64,000 nt of DNA from Typhlomys cinereus (taxonomy: Eukaryota; Chordata; Mammalia; Rodentia; Platacanthomyidae). The notes beneath the pieces are model-generated. The model had not been told where the DNA came from. It saw only the letters and a program-made list of their open reading frames with translations, and ran no database searches. Where the stretch lies: positions 6,006,584-6,070,583 of the forward strand of contig JALPQD010000005.1 of NCBI GenBank assembly GCA_023101885.1, given 5' to 3'. Made by a program: the position numbers and the translations under genes. Positions 57,690-64,000 of the stretch are shown here, piece by piece; position 1 is the stretch's first letter, and each line of letters starts with the position of its first letter.

Positions 57690-58650
57690 TAAAACCATGA
57701 CTTGATTTAATAGATTTAAAAAAAAATATTGGACAAAATCAGGCACCTGTGCATAGTAAGTATTCTTAGCAAACCAGGGAACTCTTTATCAGCTTTGTAA
57801 AGGGCAAAACTCTGCAGTTATTTAAAGGTCAAAGATGGAATGCTTTTCTTCCTTCTAAAGTCAGGGATAAAACAAGTGTGTCCAAATTCCATGTGCAATT
57901 CTGTACTGGAAGATTTTAACCAATGACATAATGAAAGAAAAAAAATGAATGCATTGGATAGAGGATGGAAGCTGTTTGTTCATAGATGGCTTGAGAGTTT
58001 TGTTGGAAAATATGAGGCAATTTGCATAAAAGCTATTAGAACTAATAAGACACAAGATTAAAATGAAGTATTAATTATATTTCTAAGCATTCCTTTTGAA
58101 TCACAGAGGAGCTTTATATAAAACTTGACAAGCCAATTCTATAATTATATGCAACTACTACTGAGCTATAATAGTCAAAACAGGTTTGAAAAAGAGCAAA
58201 TTTGGACAACTAGTACACCTAACTCCAAAGTTCATTGTATGGTTGCAATAATCAAGGCAGTCTTGTTAATGTTGCAAGAGACAAGTAAGTAAATGGCAAA
58301 GAATGGAATTTAGAAATAAAACCACACAGAGAGGACCCCTTATTTTTGACAAAGGTAAAAAAGAAATTTACTGGAGAAAGAAAAGGTAGTTCCTTAAAAA
58401 CTGAAAATAAGAAAATGATGAAAGTTGAATAAAATATGTGAATATTTGTCCAAAGATGTATAAGAGGTATAAAGATGTTTAGTGACAAAAAAGCATATGA
58501 AAAAATATGCGTAGCACTAATCATGAGAGAAATAAAATTCAACCACAATGTTACACTACTATACACTTCTAAGAAAAAAATGACTGATCACAATAAATAC
58601 ATATTAAGGAAAAATAAAGGAACTTCCATACATTATTGGTGGGGGTATAT

Positions 58651-58652
<2 letters not shown>
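57690..58652 (+). mobile_element. Old L1 ORF2 remnant, part 1
   Basis: 'ttggacaaaatcaggcacctgtgcat', 'aagtcagggataaaacaagtgtgtcc' and 'gcatatgaaaaaatatgcgtagcactaatcatgagagaaataaaattcaaccacaatg' are the order of L1 ORF2, ending at 'cattattggtggggg'. It has many stops and no usable frame. Confidence 0.75.
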
Positions 58653-58699
<47 letters not shown>

Positions 58700-58949
58700 C
58701 TGTGCGTACGAGCACAAGAGAGTACACTCAATGTTTGTCCCTTTGGAGGCCCAAAGGTGACATCAGAAATCATGCTTCTCTACCTCTTTATTGCTTCGAT
58801 AGGAAGTTTCCAAGGCTCTGCCTTCCAGGATCAGAAGTGCAAGCCGCTGCCATTCCGCCCAGTATTTTTATGTGTAATCTGGGAATCTGAATTAAAGTCT
58901 TATATCTTGTAAAGCAAAGACTTTAATTCCTGAGCCATCTCTACAGTTA
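58653..58949 (-). mobile_element. Dip-like tRNA-headed SINE inserted in old L1
   Basis: Family body on the plus strand: 'aaaggtgacatcagaaatcat', 'cagaagtgcaagccgctgcc', 'cctgagccatctctacag'. Its tail is a (TG)n run at 58653-58697. It sits in the L1 'ttggtgggggta' segment, and related GGTGGG words occur on both sides. Confidence 0.7.
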
Positions 58950-58969
58950 GGTGGGTACTTTTTAAAAAC

Positions 58970-59145
58970 CATTTATCTATAGTGTGTGTTCGTGTGCACT
59001 CTATGATATGAGCGTGCAAGTCAGACAACAATTTGCAGGCCTTGGTTCTCTCTTGTCATCCAGTCTACAGGGATCAAACTCAGTTCATCAAGCTTGGTGA
59101 CAAACTCATTTATCAGCGATGCCATCTCACTGGCCTTAGTGCTCG
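58970..59145 (-). mobile_element. B3-like SINE inserted in old L1
   Basis: 'gcgtgcaagtcagacaacaatttgcaggccttggttctctc', 'gggatcaaactcagttcatcaagcttgg' and 'gatgccatctcactggcc' are antisense B3. Confidence 0.65.
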
Positions 59146-59640
59146 GAGTATTTAAATGTTACTCACAACTTTAGAAGAGTTTGGCAGTCCTAAAATCTCA
59201 ATGTGACAACTACCATAGGATCTAGCCATGCCACCCCTGGATAGCAACCCAAGTGAAAAACTGAAACCACGTGTCTTTACAAGTACTTGAACCTTCAACA
59301 AGTGAATAAACAGATGAATCATGTAACAAAGGAATGTTAATAATAATTAGATGGAATAAAGCATAGCAAAAAATAGAATGCAATGCATATTAAACTATTT
59401 GCTTTAAACAATGGAAATGCAAAAGAAATCTAGTTTATTTGGAGCAGTAGCTATGGAGAAGAAGAGGAAGAGAATGGCAATTGGAAGATTACGAGGGTGT
59501 GGGGAGGCATTGACGGGACAGGACATGTTTGGTATGCTGTGGTGAGGACTGTATGAGTTGCTTCATTCATCAAAATATTGGAACTGTGCCCAGTTTATTG
59601 TGTACAGTGCATAGAAAGAGATAAGTCTATACTGCATGGA
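59146..59640 (+). mobile_element. Old L1, part 2 (ORF2 end and 3' UTR)
   Basis: 'agagtttggcagtcc', 'accataggatctagccatgccacccctgg' (the diverged DPAIPLL motif region), 'cttcaacaagtgaataaacagatgaat' and 'aatgcatatt' continue the L1 broken at 58652. Confidence 0.65.
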
Positions 59641-59694
59641 GTACATTACTACTTGGAAATGTATTTTCTCTTCTGAGTATCTGGGGTTTTTATT

Positions 59695-59880
59695 TATTCA
59701 TTTATTCATTCAGAGAGAGAGGGAGGCACACGTTCATACCATGGTGCACAGATGAAGTTGGAGGACAACTTTCAGAAGTCAGTTCTCTCCTTCCACCGTG
59801 TGGACTTCTGGGAACTGCACAGCTCTGCAGGCAGGCACCTCCCCTTGAGTCAGACGATCCTCTTCCAGGTACCTTGAACT
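59695..59880 (-). mobile_element. B3-like SINE fragment
   Basis: 'catggtgcacagatgaagttggaggacaactttcagaagtcagttctctccttccaccgtgtgg' is a clear antisense B3 block. Confidence 0.75.
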
Positions 59881-60229
59881 GGAAATAACACGTTGACCTA
59901 AGCCATGGTGCCCATGCGGATACAGTGCACTCCACGAGCTGTATCTATTTCCCTTGCATAACCACTGTTCACAGGCTCAGTTTCAGACCTTTTTTGTGCC
60001 TACCTCTCCCGTGCTTTGTTACCCCCAGTATAAACCTTTACAAGGCATTTGTGCGTCTGGTTCTCAGCCTCAGTTTTCCCTGAGAGTTCTGTCTCATCTG
60101 CAGGCAGTGAAACCCTTGCTGGACACAGTTCCACAAAGACCTCAGATGCACAGTACTGTTCACCGAAGGCAGTTGGGCACCGCTGGTCAGTTCCTCCCTG
60201 GTAATGGACTGCAGAAGCAAAACCCGATC
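59881..60229. other. Unassigned sequence
   Basis: A 191-codon frame (59954-60529) starts here but runs on into the B4 SINE at 60230 and has no recognisable domain, so I do not call it a gene. Confidence 0.5.
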
Positions 60230-60552
60230 CACCTGAACTGCGGCCATGGCCAAAGTACCTGCCGTGCAAGTCTGGGGCAAGAGTTCAGGTCTCAGCACCC
60301 ACATAAAATGGTGAGTGGGTACACATGGCAGTCGACTGCAATCCCAGCACCAGAGAAAAGGGATCAAAAGAGAAAACTAACCAGCCAGACTTGCCAACTC
60401 AAGCAAGAGTTCAGCAAGCCCCTGTTTCAGTGCATAAGATGGAAGCAATTAGGAAAGACACTCAAGGTCAGCGTCGGACCTCCACACACATGCTCACATG
60501 CATGCTTTAGCCCGCACACACATTTGTGAACATACATACACATATTCCTGAA

Positions 60553-60592
<40 letters not shown>

Positions 60593-60605
60593 AAATAAAA
60601 CAAAA
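60230..60605 (+). mobile_element. B4-like SINE
   Basis: 'cctgccgtgcaagtctggggcaagagttcaggtctcagcacccacataaaatgg', 'aatcccagcacc', 'tcaaggtcagcgtcggacctccacacacatgctcacatgc' and a CA-rich then (CT)n tail (60559-60590) with AAAATAAAAC. Confidence 0.7.
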
Positions 60606-62426
60606 ACAAAAAACACACATAGCAAAACCTATAACAAAAATAAAATGAAACGAGCCACTTTCATCCTTCCCAGAAGACTTTAAGGAGTAAATCTAAGTAG
60701 CGAGGCCCAGAGCATGCCACAGTGAAGTGACTCACTCGAGCTTGTTCCCCACAGGAAATCCACAGAGCAAGTCCGTTGATAATGTCTTCAATGTATAACA
60801 CAGAACAATAATTAATATAAGCAACCCCAGCAGATAGGTGAATACCTAGGGAAAATCATTTATTCCTCCAGGTCTCAGAATGTTTTAAATAAAAATCGAG
60901 GGACAAGTCTCAATCATTTTCTGTCTGGAAGTCATTGTCTGGGGAAAGCGTCACCACTCAGAGGCATTTCACACAATGGCTGAGGATGGTGCAGACCCCT
61001 GGGGGCGAGAGCGATGACCAGGTGTGAAGCTGGGCAGGTAGGATTGTCTGAGGGAGGGGCCGTTCTTTTTTGGCAAACTAGCATCCGGTCGTCCAGTGTG
61101 ACTTTACTCCTGGGCAGTAGGTATGATAGCTAAAAGTTCATGCTGCTACTTGCAGAGAAAGACTAGCAGTTGTCTTTCAGGAAATGGCATGGAATGGAAA
61201 GACCCTGGACAGGGGCGCCAAGTGAGCACAATAATTCTAAATTTATGGCCCGAGTCATGAGCTCCCATCATAAAGGGTGGTCGAAAGAGAGGATTATAGA
61301 GGACACTGTCACAAGGAGTATGCCAGTCCAGAGACATCTTTGGAATGTCAGGCCTTGCAAGTTAAAACATAATCAGTCATTCAGTTTCACGATAAAGATA
61401 AATAATCTTCCAGGCATGATGAGTCTGTGTGTAGTCTCATGAGAAGCCATGACGTCATATCTTTCCTCCTACTCCATGCACAGGAAAAGGTAATGCATCT
61501 AAAATGTGTCATAAGTTTAATGTGTTAGTAGAAAACTAATAGCTCATCTAGTTCTACCTGGGCAGTTTTAGCTTAAATGACCAACTCCATTGATTAGTCC
61601 AGAAAACTTTAGAAGCAAAATAATTATTTGTTGACAGTTGTTAGGTTGTACATAAAATTTGGACATAAAATGAATATTTTCAATATTATATTACACACAC
61701 CAAAATGGAATTTTTGTAATTGCTAATCGTGAGTATACAGAAGCGCTGAAACTAGGTAAATTATTTAGATCTTCCTCTGTGGATACTGTACACATTCTAC
61801 TGTTGCCCTTTGAGGCAGATGGACAAAATGGACCAGAGCAAAAAGAAAACCACCTAACATGGTTGGCTGATTCCCACGAGGCAGAGACAGAACAGCCTCT
61901 CTCAGACAGATGTGGATGGCCCAGTTTTAAGTGGAATTGTAGAATTGTGCTAAGAGGAATTTCTAAGTAGCAAGGATACTTTATACCACAATAGAGGTCA
62001 TTATGTTCTACGCATTCTTAGTTTCCAAAAGAAATGCTTTAGTAAACACAGTTAACTACTGCCTTTGCTTAAGTGGACTTCTGTAAAGAATGCCTGTGAT
62101 ACCTTAGGGCAATACCCTAAGCCCATTTCAGCCATTTCAAAACCCAACCCACAAAGCAGAAACCATCGAGTGCACTTTGAGGGGTCATAAATTGGTTTTC
62201 CTCCCTTTAAAATATGTCCTGTTTAAATTGTACACGCACAATTTACAACTCCTAGTAGCAGTGTTAGATGAGGCAGCTTCAATTGGGCAACGCACACATA
62301 ATTTCTACAACAGAGAGAAGGATCCTAAGATATATATGCATCTGTTTGCCCTTTGTAAAGAGTTTTTCCTACCTATGTATGATACAAAATATTTTAGTAT
62401 TAAAACACTTTTAAATTAAAACAAAC
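60606..62426. other. Unassigned unique sequence
   Basis: About 1.8 kb with no gene or recognised repeat. Confidence 0.5.
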
Positions 62427-62686
62427 TTTATTTTTTTCTTTTTTTAAAACTTCATTCTCTCTCTCTCTCTCTCTATCTGTAAGACCAAGGGTGACTTCAG
62501 GAATCATCCTCCATTACGTATACCTCCTTCTTGCTTCGCTCTGGGATTTCCCAGGCTCCGCCCACCAGGGTCAGAAGTGCAGGCCGCTGCCATCTCTGCT
62601 TGGCTTTTTAACCTGAGACCTGAAATCCGAACTCAGGACCTTCTGCTTGCAAGGCAGAGTCTTAACCCGAGCTGTCTTTCCAGCCC
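62427..62686 (-). mobile_element. Dip-like tRNA-headed SINE
   Basis: 'caagggtgacttcaggaatcatcc', 'tgggatttcccaggctccgcccaccagggtcagaagtgcaggccgctgcc', 'gatttcgg'-type B box and 'tttccagccc' head, all antisense. The tail adjoins a (CT)n run at 62457-62475 and T/A-rich DNA. Confidence 0.75.
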
Positions 62687-62968
62687 AATTTTTCTAACAT
62701 ATACTTGTGGAAAACAAATGATTAGTAGTTTATTCCTGCTAGCACTTATCTTCAGTGCCTTCATTTATGCATGCTTCCAGTGCACCATTGAAATAGGTTT
62801 TGGCATTTCAAAAGGTAATGTGGAGTGTGTTAATAAGCCTCTGACACATCCGCATGTCGGTGAGAGCTGTTCAAAGACGCTCTAGTGGTGATGTATTTTT
62901 AAAGATCTTTAATGAAGACCTGTGGATGCTGAGGAGAGTGACATCATCATCACCACGCAGCCATGAAC

Positions 62969-63335
62969 CCTCCTGTCATGGTTTGAAATGCGTCCCCCAC
63001 AGTCTCATGTGTTTGGCAAGGTCATGGCACCTTAAAAGGTGAAGCCTCGCTGGAGGAAGGCGGTCACAAGGGGTGGGTCTTGAGGTGGATGAGTCCCACC
63101 CGACCTCCAGGAGAAGTCTGTCTTTGCAGCAAGCAGTCTGCAGCTCTCAGCTTCCAAGATGTCTGCGGTGACTTAGCCTCCTCCAGCTTTGGCTAGCCAG
63201 CCATGCTACCTCTGCTTTGAGAGACTGTCCCTTCCCTCTGGAACCGTAAGCTGAATAAACCTCCCTTTCTCCCTTAAGTTGGTTGACTTTGAGTGCTCTC
63301 TCACAGCAATAGTTAAGAGTAACTGTTATACCTCC
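62969..63335 (+). mobile_element. Solo ERVL-MaLR LTR with perfect CCTCC duplication
   Basis: The LTR is 62974-63330 (357 bp). It starts TGTCATGGTTTGAAATGCG, has AATAAA at 63255-63260 and ends ACTGTTATA (CA changed to TA). CCTCC flanks it at 62969-62973 and 63331-63335. Confidence 0.85.
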
Positions 63336-63783
63336 TATTGCGACCTGAAATCACATATTCCAGATTTCTTCCTTGGGTTAGACATCGACCTCCCCCCAGC
63401 AGAATATACTATTGTATAAGTAAACTTTATTTTAGCTCATTTTTTATTATATTCTTATTCAATTGGTTATTTCTTTTATTTCATTTTAGGTTTCTGGAAG
63501 AACTAAATTGAGAAGGTAGATAGAGAAGCCAAACTCTCATACCTAGCTTTTCCTAGTTATTTAGCTCCTGATGTCAGCATAGCATATTGTTCCTTATGTG
63601 TTTTCAGGATGCCAACTGAGACACGACTTGACATTAACCCTCTCTCTTCTTAGGTACTTCTTGTGACCTCACTTAGGTACCTCTGGTGATAATATCCTGG
63701 TCCTGCTTTGCTTAGGGTTCTTTGTAAATGTCATCCCCCTGGACTTGTTTGACGCTTTTCTCATGCTCAGACTGGTTAAGGAC
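63336..63783. other. Unassigned sequence
   Basis: Nothing recognised. Confidence 0.5.
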
Positions 63784-64000
63784 TGCCACAGTTTGCCCGC
63801 GCATTGCCAATAAATTCACAACCAAACAGCTTAAGGGAACAAGGGGTTTTTATTCTGGTTTACAATTTTTGGTTACAGTTCCTTGCCCAGCTTGGCAGGA
63901 GGGCAATACCAACATCAGAACAGAAGGAACTGGGCCAGCCTAGTATGTCTGGCCAAGTACACAGAAGGATGTCAACTTCCTTAACCAGTTCCCTCCATCT
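63784..64000 (-). mobile_element. ERVL-type LTR of the 24949 family, cut by window end
   Basis: 'acagcttaagggaacaaggggtttttattctggtttac', 'cccagcttggcaggagggcaatacca' and 'gtatgtctggcc' match the complement of the 24949 LTR closely. The other end lies beyond the window. Confidence 0.7.

Noticed and set aside
59954..60529. 191-codon open frame
   Set aside because: Its 3' half lies in a B4 SINE and its 5' half shows no recognisable domain, so chance is the simplest reading.

Overview
The window reads as non-coding nuclear DNA from a rodent. No protein-coding gene, exon chain, tRNA or rRNA gene can be supported. All long open frames fall in low-complexity DNA (poly-Phe/Ser/Leu or Glu/Arg/Lys frames of a pyrimidine tract, Thr/His frames of CA repeats) or inside transposable elements. 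The base composition, the many (CA)n tracts and the mix of B1, B3, B4 and ID SINEs, MaLR and ERVL LTRs and rodent-type L1 3' ends point to a myomorph rodent. A distinctive tRNA-headed SINE with a B2-superfamily head, (CA)n plus AAATAAA-type tails and seven copies here does not look like mouse or rat B2. From memory of the literature it best fits the Dip SINE of jerboas (Dipodoidea), so a jerboa-like genome is the favoured but unproven source.

Layout. 1-1.75 kb: a B4 SINE split by a younger Dip-like SINE. 1.75-6.5 kb: repeat-poor, apparently unique DNA. 6.5-10.7 kb: L1 3' ends, a Dip-like SINE and a solo MaLR LTR. 10.7-22 kb: mostly unique or decayed DNA with one ERVL-type LTR, one L1 3' end and an old MaLR. 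22.1-25.3 kb: a class II-like LTR with a Lys-type primer-binding site, a 0.92-kb pyrimidine tract abutting a B1 tail, and a solo LTR with a perfect 5-bp target duplication. 25.3-33 kb: SINEs, an MLT1-like LTR and a solo LTR with a 6-bp target duplication. 33-42 kb: sparse repeats, MIR fragments, and a B4 SINE whose tail has grown into a ~570-bp minisatellite. 42-51 kb: two L1 3' ends in opposite orientation, an old L1 broken by a MaLR, two solo LTRs and a possible decayed coding sequence. 51-54.4 kb: repeat-poor DNA. 54.4-64 kb: an L1 with an 18-bp target duplication, a nested L1 tail, an MLT2-like LTR, an old L1 ORF2 remnant interrupted by two SINEs, a MaLR with perfect CCTCC duplications, and an LTR cut by the window end.

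The elements do not form a functional pathway. The window is best read as an intergenic or deep intronic landscape whose nested insertions give a relative age order: MIR and old L1 first, then MLT1, MaLR, ERVL and B3/B4, then Dip-like SINEs and the G-rich-tailed L1s. I found no evidence of a new biological system. The most informative points are the Dip-like SINE family, the recurrent growth of simple repeats from SINE tails, the pyrimidine tract, the minisatellite, several perfect inverted repeats, and the repeat-poor blocks that may hold conserved regulatory DNA. Repeat family names are assigned from memory of consensus sequences and need a RepeatMasker run to confirm.
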